A stretch of 64,000 nucleotides of DNA from an uncultured Collinsella sp. (lineage in GTDB: Bacteria; Actinomycetota; Coriobacteriia; Coriobacteriales; Coriobacteriaceae). The notes beneath the pieces are model-generated. The model made no database searches. It saw nothing but the letters and a program-made list of their open reading frames with translations, and was not told the DNA's origin. Positions 41,885 through 50,076 of this stretch are shown in pieces (the first letter of the stretch is position 1; every line of letters starts with the position of its first letter). Location: positions 23,871 through 87,870 of the forward strand of contig CATWVA010000005.1 in assembly GCA_958354105.1 (NCBI GenBank), in the 5' to 3' direction. Made by a program: the position numbers and the translations under genes.

Positions 41885-42035
41885 GCATACAAGTTACATA
41901 CACGTTTTGGTTATGTCGACTAGTTGTATGCTATATTTGTCTTAGAAATTTTGCTGGTAAAGTTTTCGACAATCCATTACCAGCGGTTTTGTTGTCATGT
42001 TGGATACATGCTTGGTTCAGTAAGCATACAAGTTA
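41885..42035. promoter_or_regulatory. Operator candidate of module 5: repeats of GCATACAA
   Basis: GCATACAAGTTA occurs at 41885-41896 and 42024-42035, and TAGTTGTATGC (41921-41931) is an inverted copy of GCATACAACTA. All lie between the deglycase and its divergent GntR gene. The words are not shared with the other modules. Confidence 0.65.
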
Positions 42036-42051
42036 GATATAGGTTGTTCGC

Positions 42052-42774
42052 ATGAGCACTTCGTCAAAAAAGAACTTGGCCCAATACGAGCGTCTGGCGA
42101 GTACGCTGCGTGACCGCATCGCCGCCGGCACCTACGCACGCGGAGACAAGCTGCCGTCCGAGATGGAGCTCATGGACGAATCGGGGCTGTCGCGCAGCAC
42201 CGTGCGCCACGCGCTTAAGGTGTTAGTTGACGAGGGCCTGGTGCGCACCGAGCGCGGACGTGGCACCTTTGTGGCCGACACGCCCGCGCTCCACGAGAAC
42301 AACCTGGTGTTTTCGAGCTATACCAAGCAGGTCGAAGGCCAGGGCATGAAGCCCACCACGCGCACGGTGGACTCGGGCTTTACCAAGGCGGCCGGCAGCA
42401 TAGCTAAGTTCTTTGACGCCGCCGCGGGCAGCAAGCTCGTCAAACTTGTCCGCCTGCGCTACCTGGACGACGCGCCGCTGTGCCTGGAGACCACCTATCT
42501 GCCGCCAAGCTTTGGGTCGCTCATCGATCGCGATATCAACGGTTCGCTCTACGCCACGCTGCGCCAGGAGTTCCATCGTACGCCGGCGCAGGGGCATAAG
42601 ACCTTTGAGGTGTGCTATGCCTCGCAAAACGAGGCGTTTTTGCTCAACGTCGAGCGCGGGCAGGCGCTGATCCTAATCACCGACTACGTCTACGACACCG
42701 ACGGCCGCCCGCTCCATATCTCCAAGCGCATCCAGCGCACCGACCGCGCCAAATACACCGAGCCCATCGGCTAA
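42052..42774 (+). CDS. GntR-family regulator with UTRA domain (module 5)
   Basis: This 240-residue protein has a winged helix (NLAQYERLASTLRDRIAAG, GLSRSTVRHALKVL, RGRGTFV) and a UTRA domain from about residue 90. It is the only GntR gene here on the plus strand, divergent from the module 5 deglycase, with three GCATACAA repeats between them. A repressor of the deglycase gene, and of itself, is the likely role. The stop overlaps the next palindrome. Confidence 0.9.
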   Translation: MSTSSKKNLAQYERLASTLRDRIAAGTYARGDKLPSEMELMDESGLSRSTVRHALKVLVDEGLVRTERGRGTFVADTPALHENNLVFSSYTKQVEGQGMKPTTRTVDSGFTKAAGSIAKFFDAAAGSKLVKLVRLRYLDDAPLCLETTYLPPSFGSLIDRDINGSLYATLRQEFHRTPAQGHKTFEVCYASQNEAFLLNVERGQALILITDYVYDTDGRPLHISKRIQRTDRAKYTEPIG

Positions 42775-42809
42775 CCACCACAATGGGGATAGGCACCTTT
42801 GTGGTGGTT
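42773..42809. repeat. REP-like palindrome between convergent genes
   Basis: AACCACCACAA (42773-42783) and TTGTGGTGGTT (42799-42809) form a stem around TGGGGATAGGCACCT. It overlaps the GntR stop and ends at the GNAT stop, so it can end both transcripts. It closely resembles the palindrome at 23771-23809. Confidence 0.75.
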
Positions 42810-43391
42810 TTAGGCGAGGAGGTCGGGGAACCAGGTTGGTTTGGGCTGGTTGGGGGTGCGCTCGGCCAGGACCAGCTCCATCCAGCACATGTCGTACCAG
42901 CGGCCGAACTTTTGGGCACAGCGGTCGAAAGCACCCACCAAGCGATATCCCATATGGGCATGGAAGTCCTGGCTGTTGTGCGTTAGATACTCGTCGTCCT
43001 TGTCGTGCGGCACGGCGATGAGCGCGCACATGTTGGTGATGCCCATCGCGATCAGGCACTGCTTGAGCGCATCGTGCAGCTTGCGGCCCAGCCCGCCGTG
43101 GCGCACGTCGCGTGCCAGGTAAATCGACGTCTCGACCGACCAGTCGTATGCCTCGCGGCTGTTGAGCGGACTCGCATAGGCATAGCCTACCGGACGCCCG
43201 TCCAGCTCCATCACCAGATACGGATAGCGCTTGAGCGTACGCTCGATGCGCCCGGCGAACTCCTCAACGCTCGGCACCTCGTATTCGCAGGTAATCGCCG
43301 TCTGGCGCACATACGGCTCATAGATGGCAAGCAACGCCGGCGCGTCTTCGGGCGTCGCCAGGCGAATCGCCGGCTCGGACATCTCGGTCAT
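42810..43391 (-). CDS. GNAT-family N-acetyltransferase
   Basis: This 193-residue enzyme belongs to the phosphinothricin-acetyltransferase-like GNAT group. It starts IRLATPEDAPALLAIYEPYV and has the acetyl-CoA loop RHGGLGRKLHDAL at about residues 97-109. The C-terminal GYRLVGAFDRCAQKFGRWYDM is typical. GAAGGG lies before the ATG at 43391. The substrate is not known; such enzymes often acetylate amino-acid analogues. Confidence 0.88.
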   Translation of the reverse strand: MTEMSEPAIRLATPEDAPALLAIYEPYVRQTAITCEYEVPSVEEFAGRIERTLKRYPYLVMELDGRPVGYAYASPLNSREAYDWSVETSIYLARDVRHGGLGRKLHDALKQCLIAMGITNMCALIAVPHDKDDEYLTHNSQDFHAHMGYRLVGAFDRCAQKFGRWYDMCWMELVLAERTPNQPKPTWFPDLLA

Positions 43392-43413
43392 ACAACCCTT
43401 CTCTCTCAAAAAC

Positions 43414-43450
43414 AAAGGCCGCCTTGCGCCAAACCCAGCGCAAGGCGGCC
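43414..43450 (-). terminator. Terminator after the threonine aldolase-like gene
   Basis: GGCCGCCTTGCGC pairs perfectly with GCGCAAGGCGGCC around an eight-base loop. On the minus strand it is followed by TTTGTTTTT. It lies 19 bases past the gene's stop. Confidence 0.88.
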
Positions 43451-43468
43451 CCTCGTCATTACATCAGG

Positions 43469-44494
43469 CTACAGGACAGCCGCCAGCGCGTCGATGTCCT
43501 CCTGCGTCGTGGCCCAGCTGGTGCAAAAGCGCACCACCGTGTGGGTATCGTCGTACTTTTCCCAGTACTCGATCGCCGCATGCTCGCGAATGCGGGCCAT
43601 GTCCTCGTTGGGCAAAATCACGAACTGCTGGTTTGTGGGCGTCTCCAAAAAGAACTGGTAGCCGCGCTCGTGCAGCACACGACGCAGCGCCTGGGCCGTC
43701 TGAATCGCCTGTCGACCAATCTCAAAATACAGGCCATCGGTAAAGAGCGCCTCAAACTGCACGCCCGTCAGGCGGCCCTTGGCCAACAGCGCGCCGTGCT
43801 GCTTAATACGCGGAATGGGATGCGCCGGAGCGTGCATGCCGCAGAACACCACAGCCTCGCCGCAAAGCGCGCCGCACTTGGTGCCGCCGATGTAGAACAC
43901 GTCGCACAGCTGCGCCAGCTCGGGCAGGGTAATGTCGCACTCATCGGCTGCCAGCGCATAGGCCAGGCGGGCGCCATCCACAAACAGCGGAATCTCGCGC
44001 TTCTGGCACACCACATAAATCTCGGCCAGCTCGGCCTTGGAGTACAGCGTGCCGTACTCGGTCGACAGGCTCACGTACACGGCGCCCGGAAACACCATGT
44101 GCTCGCAGCTCTCGTTTTCGTAGAACACCTGGATATAGTTTTCGAGATCCTCGGCGTGCATCTTGCCCTCGTAGCCGGGAATGGTGAGCACCTTGTGGCC
44201 GCCAAACTCGATGGCGCCCGCCTCGTGGCAGGCAACGTGGCCGGTCTCGGCGGCAACCACGCCCTCGTACGGCGCGAGCAGCATGTCAATCACCGTCGCG
44301 TTGGTCTGCGTGCCGCCCACCAGCAAAAATACGTCGGCATCGGGAGCCTGACAGGCCTCGCGGATCAGCTGCTTGGCGCGCTCGGTATGCGCATCGGTGC
44401 CGTAGCCGGGCTGCGGCTCCATGTTGGTGTCGACGAGCGCCTGCAGTACCGCCGGGTGTGCGCCGTGGGAATAGTCGTTGTTGAACGCGAGCAT
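43469..44494 (-). CDS. Low-specificity threonine aldolase-like PLP enzyme
   Basis: This 341-residue enzyme belongs to the beta-eliminating lyase / threonine aldolase group. It splits threonine or allo-threonine into glycine and acetaldehyde in known members. The PLP Lys is in FYIGGTKCGALCGEA near residue 200, after FVDGARLAYAL (the aspartate that holds the cofactor). ETGHVACHEAGA near residue 82 fits the family. A PAP2 gene lies 45 bases upstream on the same strand. The exact substrate is not certain. Confidence 0.87.
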   Translation of the reverse strand: MLAFNNDYSHGAHPAVLQALVDTNMEPQPGYGTDAHTERAKQLIREACQAPDADVFLLVGGTQTNATVIDMLLAPYEGVVAAETGHVACHEAGAIEFGGHKVLTIPGYEGKMHAEDLENYIQVFYENESCEHMVFPGAVYVSLSTEYGTLYSKAELAEIYVVCQKREIPLFVDGARLAYALAADECDITLPELAQLCDVFYIGGTKCGALCGEAVVFCGMHAPAHPIPRIKQHGALLAKGRLTGVQFEALFTDGLYFEIGRQAIQTAQALRRVLHERGYQFFLETPTNQQFVILPNEDMARIREHAAIEYWEKYDDTHTVVRFCTSWATTQEDIDALAAVL

Positions 44495-44539
44495 GGCAAT
44501 CCTCTCTTACCAGGTATCGTCCAGATGATTCAAACGGGG

Positions 44540-45403
44540 CTATTGTACGCCGTGAGGATAGGCAACGCGCGCGGCAAGGCACTCAAGTGCCAACACCAGG
44601 GCAAAGCCGCAGCTCACGTCAGTCAAAAAGTGTGCACCGATCACGATACGGCCAAAGGCGACGAGCGCCGCGACGGCCGCCGCCACCCAAAAGACCACGC
44701 GACGACGCGAAGGCTTTTCCGTAAAGGCCGCCGCGGGAAGCCCCGCAAGCATAAGGCCGATTGCCGCATGCGCGGTGTGCCCGCTCGCGAACGACTTAAA
44801 GCCGTCCTTGATTACGCCGGCCGCAATATAGCTCCACTTGTCGGGGTTGCCGATTACCCACCACGGCTGAAAATTGAGCCCCGGCGTGACCTCGATCACG
44901 CGCATGCGCGGGCGCGACCACAGCGGCTTGACAACCACGTTGAGGATGATGGCCTGAGCGACCCACACGGCAAGCACCATCAGCGCCCAGCGCGCGAGCT
45001 CGTCGGAGTCGGTGTCGCGCGTGAGGCGATAGACGACAAGGTTGGCAGCGATGACCAGCACAAACGTCAGCACCAACTGGACAGCGATGAGTTTGCCGCC
45101 AACCTTCAGGGACGAGACGATCTCGTAGCCGGCCAGGCCAACGTTGACGAGGATGCCGAGCACGGCGAGCCATTTGCTCCCCCTGGAGTCGGGACGCACC
45201 GCGCGCACGAGCATAACGCCCGCGACGCTCGCCGTCAGCTCAAACGGCAGCTCGCCGGCGTCCTCGATAAAGCGGCCGTACATGCTGCCGATGTTGAACA
45301 GCGCGCTCGAGATCTGATAATCGAAAAAGCTGCCCACGCCCAGACAAAGGCACAGGACAACCGCAATGGCAGCGGCGTCTTTCTTGTAGATGTACCCGAA
45401 CAT
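44540..45403 (-). CDS. PAP2-family membrane phosphatase
   Basis: This 287-residue protein has about six membrane helices and the three PAP2 motifs: KPLWSRPRMR, FASGHTAHAA and GRIVIGAHFLTD. Such enzymes remove phosphate from lipids such as undecaprenyl pyrophosphate at the membrane. AAAGGAAAGC precedes the ATG at 45403. It may be read together with the aldolase-like gene, with no clear functional link. Confidence 0.88.
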   Translation of the reverse strand: MFGYIYKKDAAAIAVVLCLCLGVGSFFDYQISSALFNIGSMYGRFIEDAGELPFELTASVAGVMLVRAVRPDSRGSKWLAVLGILVNVGLAGYEIVSSLKVGGKLIAVQLVLTFVLVIAANLVVYRLTRDTDSDELARWALMVLAVWVAQAIILNVVVKPLWSRPRMRVIEVTPGLNFQPWWVIGNPDKWSYIAAGVIKDGFKSFASGHTAHAAIGLMLAGLPAAAFTEKPSRRRVVFWVAAAVAALVAFGRIVIGAHFLTDVSCGFALVLALECLAARVAYPHGVQ

Positions 45404-45445
45404 GCTTTCCTTTCCATCGGGCGAAGGGTCGACCCGCAACGTGGC

Positions 45446-45544
45446 GGGACAAAGCTATCAGTAGTTTTGTCCCAGGGTCGCTTGCGTTGACAGGCTCGAT
45501 GCGACTATCGCACCTGGGACAAAAACTACTGATAACTTTGTCCC
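45446..45544. repeat. Long-loop inverted repeat between Mfd and PAP2 genes
   Basis: GGGACAAAGCTATCAGTAG at 45446-45464 and the matching CTACTGATAACTTTGTCCC at 45526-45544 form outer arms, extended inward by TTTTGTCCCAGG against CCTGGGACAAAAA. In total about 30 of 32 positions pair. The right edge is 14 bases past the Mfd stop. Confidence 0.65.
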
Positions 45545-45557
45545 ACCGACTTACTTG

Positions 45558-48500
45558 TTAGTCATCGTCAGTAGCACCCAGCTGCTGCAGCAGCATGAGC
45601 GCCGCGGCCACGGGGCCGGTGCCGTCGTTGGCGTCGAGACCGCGGCCCAGGCCGCTGCCCGCACCGGCGCCCGCCTTGTAAGGCACCGACAGCTTGCGGC
45701 TCTTGGGGAAGTTCACCGCGCCATAGCGATTCTTGAACTCAAAGGCCACCTTCTTGGGCACGTCGACGCCCAAAAACGTGATGCGCCCGCCGCTGAGCGT
45801 GACGCTCTCGAGCCCCAAGCGCTCGCCGCGGATACGGATACGCGCGCGGTTGAACAGATTGAGTCCCGCCAACGGCAGCTCGCCATGCGCGGCCTCGGTC
45901 TCTTCCTGTACCTCGTCGATGCTCTCCAGGTCCTCGGCCGCCGCGAGCTTGCGGTACACGAGCACGCGCTGGTCCACCGCCGGCAGGTACTCCTCGGACA
46001 AGAAGTAATCGGCCGGCAGGTTAATGCCCACGCTCGCCGCCTCCACGCCGGCATCGTCGTCACCGCGCGCCTCGGCCACGGCCTGACCCAGCATCTGCGT
46101 AAACAGGTCAAAGCCCACGCTCGATAGGTTACCGTGCTGTTCGGCACCCATGAGCGAGCCGGCGCCGCGAATCTCCAGGTCGCGCATGGCGATGCGCATG
46201 CCGCTGCCCAGGTCCTGGAACTCGGAAAGTGCAGTCAGGCGCGCCGTTGCCTCCTCGGTGAGCGGCAGCTCGCCCGGGAACATAAAGTATGCGTAGGCCT
46301 GCGTGGCCGAGCGGCCCACACGGCCCTTGAGCTGGTAGAGCTGTGCTAGGCCCAGGCGCTGCGAATCCTCGATGATGAGCGTGTTGGCGCACGCGTTGTC
46401 GATACCGCTCTCCACGATGGTCGTGGCAATGAGCACGTCGATCTTTTTGGTCGCAAACTCGATCATCACGTCCTCGACCTCGCGCGGGCTCATCTTGCCG
46501 TGAGCCACGCCCACGCGCGCCTCGGGCGCGGCCTCGTGCACGCGCGCCACGGCGTCGTCGATGGTCTTGACGCGGTTGGACACGTAGTACACCTGGCCGC
46601 CGCGACCCACCTCCAGGCGAATCGCCGCGCTCACCACGTCGGGGTCGTACTCCCCCACGTGCACAATCACGGGACGGCGCCCGGTCGGCGGCGTGGTGAT
46701 CAGGCTCATGTCGCGCACGCCGCTCGTGGCCATCTGCATGGTACGCGGGATGGGCGTGGCCGAAAGCGTGAGCACGTCGATCTGCTCGCGCAGGTTCTTG
46801 AGCTGCTCCTTGTGCTGCACACCAAAGCGCTGTTCCTCGTCGATGATCACCAGGCCCAGGTTCTTGGGGTTCACGTCGGCCGAAAGCAGACGGTGTGTGC
46901 CGATCAGCACATCGATCGTGCCCTCGGCAAACGCCTTGAGCGCGCGCTTTTGCTGCGCCGGCGTGCGAAAGCGGCTGAGCACCTCGACCTCAAGGCCAAA
47001 CGGGGCAAAGCGTTCAAAGAACGTCTCGTAGTGCTGCTGGGCAAGAATAGTCGTGGGGCAGAGTACCATGACCTGGCGGCCGGAGTCCACGCACTTAAAC
47101 GCTGCGCGCAGGGCGACCTCGGTCTTGCCAAAGCCCACGTCGCCGCACAGCAGGCGGTCCATGGGCTTGGGTGCCTCCATGTCCGCCTTAATGTCGGCAA
47201 TAGCCTCCAGCTGGTCGCGCGTCTCGTCGTAGGGGAAGCTCTCCTCCATCTCAATCTGCTCGGGCGTATCGGGCGGACAGGCGATACCGGTAATCGAAGA
47301 GCGGCGCGTATACAGGTCGACCAGGTCAAACGCCAGCTTTTTGGCATTCTTGCGCGCCTTGTTGGTGGCACGCGTCCAGTCGGCGGTGTTGAGCCTGGTC
47401 AAGCGCGGTTTATCGCCGTCGGGGCCAACATAGCGCGTGATGCGGTCGACCTGCTCGAGCGGCACATAGAGTTTGTCGCCGTCGGCGTATTCCAGCAAGA
47501 AGTAGTCGCGCTCCTTGCCGCCCACTTCCTGGCGCGCGATCTCGCTAAAGAGCGCGATGCCATGCGTTGCGTGCACCACGTAGTCGCCCGGCTTAAAGGG
47601 GAAGGTGATCTGCGTAATGTCGACCTTGCGGCGGCTGCGCGCGCGGTTGGCGTCCATGCGGGCGTTGAGGTCGGCGATCGAGAACACGGCCAGATTGGCA
47701 TCGGGCACCACCACGCCCTGCGGTAGAGCGGCATCCACAAAGGTCACGCGTCCGCGCGAGATGGTGGGCACGGCGGCACCAGCGGCAGCCTGGGCCGCGC
47801 CCGCCTCGAGCGAGCGGGCGTTGAGCGCGTCGGCATGGCGCTCGCGAATCGAAGCATGGGCCGCCTGACGAGCAGCACGGTCGTCAGAATCCGCCGCCGC
47901 CACGCGCACGCGGTCGCCGATAACGCCGGCGTTTTCGGGGGCGGCCGTCAGCGACTCCTCAAAGGTGATGCCCTCGTCGCCAAAGGTGAGCTCCATCGAC
48001 TCGCGCGCACCGCGGTCGGGAATGGCAAACACGCAGGCATAGCGCTTGCCCACGACCTCCTGAATGCGCGTCATAAAGCGATTGTCCGAGCCCGCAATGG
48101 CCGGCTGCTCAATCTTGAGCTCGGCTGTAACCGCACCGCCGGCACGAATCAGGCTCACGTAGTTCAGGCGCTGCTGAGCACCAAAGTCGAGCTGTTGGGC
48201 ACGCACGTACAGGCCGTCCAGACGGTCAATCCCCGCCTCGCCGGCACGGGCCTCGATATCCTCGTAGGCGCGCAGGCAGTCATCGAACAGCGAGCGCGGC
48301 TCGGACAGGACCACAAGCGCCTTGCCGCTCACGTGCGCCAACGGGCTCACGGTCTGGCCGTACATCACCGGCAAAAAGCGGTCGAGCTCGGGCGTGACGA
48401 TGCGCGCGTCCACCATCTCGAGCAGCGCCGCCAGCTTGCTATCGCTCTGGCTGGCGCGATAGAGCGCCACATGCATGTTGTGGACGGCCTCGTCGGTGAG

Positions 48501-49190
48501 CGCCAGCTCGCGGCACGGGAAGATCTCGATGCTGTCCTCGTTGCCGATGGTTTGACCCGTAGAGCTCACCATGCGGCGGATGCGGTCGATCTCGTCGCCA
48601 AAGAACTCAATGCGCACGGGTGCTTTTTCCTGCGCGGGGAACACCTCGACGGTATCGCCGTGCACGCGGAACAGACCGGGCGCGTCGGCGGCGCCGGCAT
48701 TGGTGTAGCCCATGCCCACCAGGCGCTGCGGCACCTCGTCGAAGGGAATCTCCTCGCCCACCGCAAAGGTGGTGGACTCCCAATAGCGGCTCTCGACCGG
48801 CGGCACGCAACGCAGTAGCGCGCGGGCCGAGGCGACCATGATGCAGTTATCGCCGCGCACGATGCGCCCTAAAGCCTCGCAGCGTTGGGCCACCTCGGCG
48901 TCGTCGGGCGCCTGCTCACGCCATGGATAGTCTTTGCGCTCGGGAAAGCGGCACACATGCGCCAGACCCACATAGGCGGCCAGGCTGCGCGCGGCGCGAT
49001 CGGCCGCGTCCTCGCCGCTCACGATGTAGACCGTGGGACGCGGACGGCGCGCAAACTGAGCTGCCGCCATGAGCGTGCGGCCCGACTGCGACACGGCCAG
49101 CGTCACGTCCTCGCCGGCATCGAGTCCGGCCTCGACGGTCTGCAGCGCCTCGGCAGTGTAGAGCTGCGCGGCTATACGGTGAATGAGCAT
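45558..49190 (-). CDS. mfd: Transcription-repair coupling factor Mfd
   Basis: This 1210-residue protein removes RNA polymerase stalled at DNA damage and recruits UvrA. The RNA polymerase-interacting domain is visible as FKPGDYVVHATHGIALF near residue 535. The translocase has Walker A GDVGFGKTEVALRAAF, the DEEQRFG box and ESGIDNACANTLI, GRVGRS near residues 690-1000. The C-terminal TRCF domain follows. I use the ATG at 49190, after GGAGGAACAGC. The length is usual for Mfd. Confidence 0.96.
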   Translation of the reverse strand: MLIHRIAAQLYTAEALQTVEAGLDAGEDVTLAVSQSGRTLMAAAQFARRPRPTVYIVSGEDAADRAARSLAAYVGLAHVCRFPERKDYPWREQAPDDAEVAQRCEALGRIVRGDNCIMVASARALLRCVPPVESRYWESTTFAVGEEIPFDEVPQRLVGMGYTNAGAADAPGLFRVHGDTVEVFPAQEKAPVRIEFFGDEIDRIRRMVSSTGQTIGNEDSIEIFPCRELALTDEAVHNMHVALYRASQSDSKLAALLEMVDARIVTPELDRFLPVMYGQTVSPLAHVSGKALVVLSEPRSLFDDCLRAYEDIEARAGEAGIDRLDGLYVRAQQLDFGAQQRLNYVSLIRAGGAVTAELKIEQPAIAGSDNRFMTRIQEVVGKRYACVFAIPDRGARESMELTFGDEGITFEESLTAAPENAGVIGDRVRVAAADSDDRAARQAAHASIRERHADALNARSLEAGAAQAAAGAAVPTISRGRVTFVDAALPQGVVVPDANLAVFSIADLNARMDANRARSRRKVDITQITFPFKPGDYVVHATHGIALFSEIARQEVGGKERDYFLLEYADGDKLYVPLEQVDRITRYVGPDGDKPRLTRLNTADWTRATNKARKNAKKLAFDLVDLYTRRSSITGIACPPDTPEQIEMEESFPYDETRDQLEAIADIKADMEAPKPMDRLLCGDVGFGKTEVALRAAFKCVDSGRQVMVLCPTTILAQQHYETFFERFAPFGLEVEVLSRFRTPAQQKRALKAFAEGTIDVLIGTHRLLSADVNPKNLGLVIIDEEQRFGVQHKEQLKNLREQIDVLTLSATPIPRTMQMATSGVRDMSLITTPPTGRRPVIVHVGEYDPDVVSAAIRLEVGRGGQVYYVSNRVKTIDDAVARVHEAAPEARVGVAHGKMSPREVEDVMIEFATKKIDVLIATTIVESGIDNACANTLIIEDSQRLGLAQLYQLKGRVGRSATQAYAYFMFPGELPLTEEATARLTALSEFQDLGSGMRIAMRDLEIRGAGSLMGAEQHGNLSSVGFDLFTQMLGQAVAEARGDDDAGVEAASVGINLPADYFLSEEYLPAVDQRVLVYRKLAAAEDLESIDEVQEETEAAHGELPLAGLNLFNRARIRIRGERLGLESVTLSGGRITFLGVDVPKKVAFEFKNRYGAVNFPKSRKLSVPYKAGAGAGSGLGRGLDANDGTGPVAAALMLLQQLGATDDD

Positions 49191-49220
49191 GCTGTTCCTC
49201 CGGCATCGCAACGCCAAAAG

Positions 49221-49243
49221 CCCGCCGGGGCAAGCTCGGCGGG
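49221..49243 (-). terminator. Terminator after the nth gene
   Basis: CCCGCCG and CGGCGGG (49221-49243) form a short stem around a nine-base loop. On the minus strand it is followed by CTTTTGG, upstream of the Mfd ribosome site. Confidence 0.6.
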
Positions 49244-49347
49244 TCGTACGTCAAATACATTGTCTGTCATGGTAGCGCATGGAGAGGACTCCGGCTCAAG
49301 GGCAAACCCAGCCCCGCAAAAAACGCCAGACGAAGATGCGTTCCGCC

Positions 49348-50013
49348 CTACCCCGCCACGCGCACGCTGGGGCACAAATCTGCCAGCGGACACTCGTCAC
49401 ACTTGGGTTTGCGGGCGTCGCAGATCTCGCGACCAAAGGTGATCCACTGGTGGTTGACCGATCCCCAATACTCGTGCGGCAGAATCTTGAGCAGATCTTG
49501 CTCGGTCTTGAGCGGCTCTTTGGCATGCGTCTTGGGGCTCAGCATCAGGCGGTGCGCGATGCGGTTGACGTGCGTATCGACCGCGATGCCCTCGACAATG
49601 CCAAACCCCACGTTGAGCACGATGTTCGCCGTTTTACGTCCCACACCCGGCAGCTTGACGAGCTCCTTCATGTCGGCCGGTACCTCGCCGCCGTAATCGG
49701 CAACGATCATCTGCGCGGCCTCCACGGCGTGCTTGGCCTTGCTCTTGTAAAAGCCGAGTGACTTGATGGTCTCGGCCACATCGGTCACACTTGCCCCGGC
49801 CATGGCCTCGGACGTGGGCCACTGGGCAAATAGTTGGGGCGTCACCTTGTTGACCTGCGCGTCGGTCGTCTGAGCCGAGAGCAGTACCGAGATAAGTAGC
49901 CTAAAGGGATTCTCGTGGTCCAAAAAGCACTCGACCGGGCCATAGCGACGGTTAAGGCGCTCGCACACCTCAACGGCGCGCTCGCGTTTGGCGGCATTGG
50001 TCTCGCGTGGCAT
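49348..50013 (-). CDS. nth: Endonuclease III
   Basis: This 221-residue base-excision glycosylase/lyase removes oxidised pyrimidines. It has the helix-hairpin-helix LPGVGRKTAN with the catalytic Lys, VDTHVNR with the catalytic Asp, and the Fe-S cluster C-x6-C-x2-C-x5-C in the last 25 residues (CDARKPKCDECPLADLC). The ATG at 50013 follows CGAGGAG. An ABC exporter gene lies 63 bases upstream. Confidence 0.95.
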   Translation of the reverse strand: MPRETNAAKRERAVEVCERLNRRYGPVECFLDHENPFRLLISVLLSAQTTDAQVNKVTPQLFAQWPTSEAMAGASVTDVAETIKSLGFYKSKAKHAVEAAQMIVADYGGEVPADMKELVKLPGVGRKTANIVLNVGFGIVEGIAVDTHVNRIAHRLMLSPKTHAKEPLKTEQDLLKILPHEYWGSVNHQWITFGREICDARKPKCDECPLADLCPSVRVAG

Positions 50014-50076
50014 AACGACTCCTCGGATCGGCAGAAACATAACTTCACAAAAACGATTGTCCCACGTACGGGGACC

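Noticed and set aside
42223..42627. A minus-strand open frame inside the module 5 GntR gene
   Set aside because: It is antisense to a complete regulator with good domain structure.
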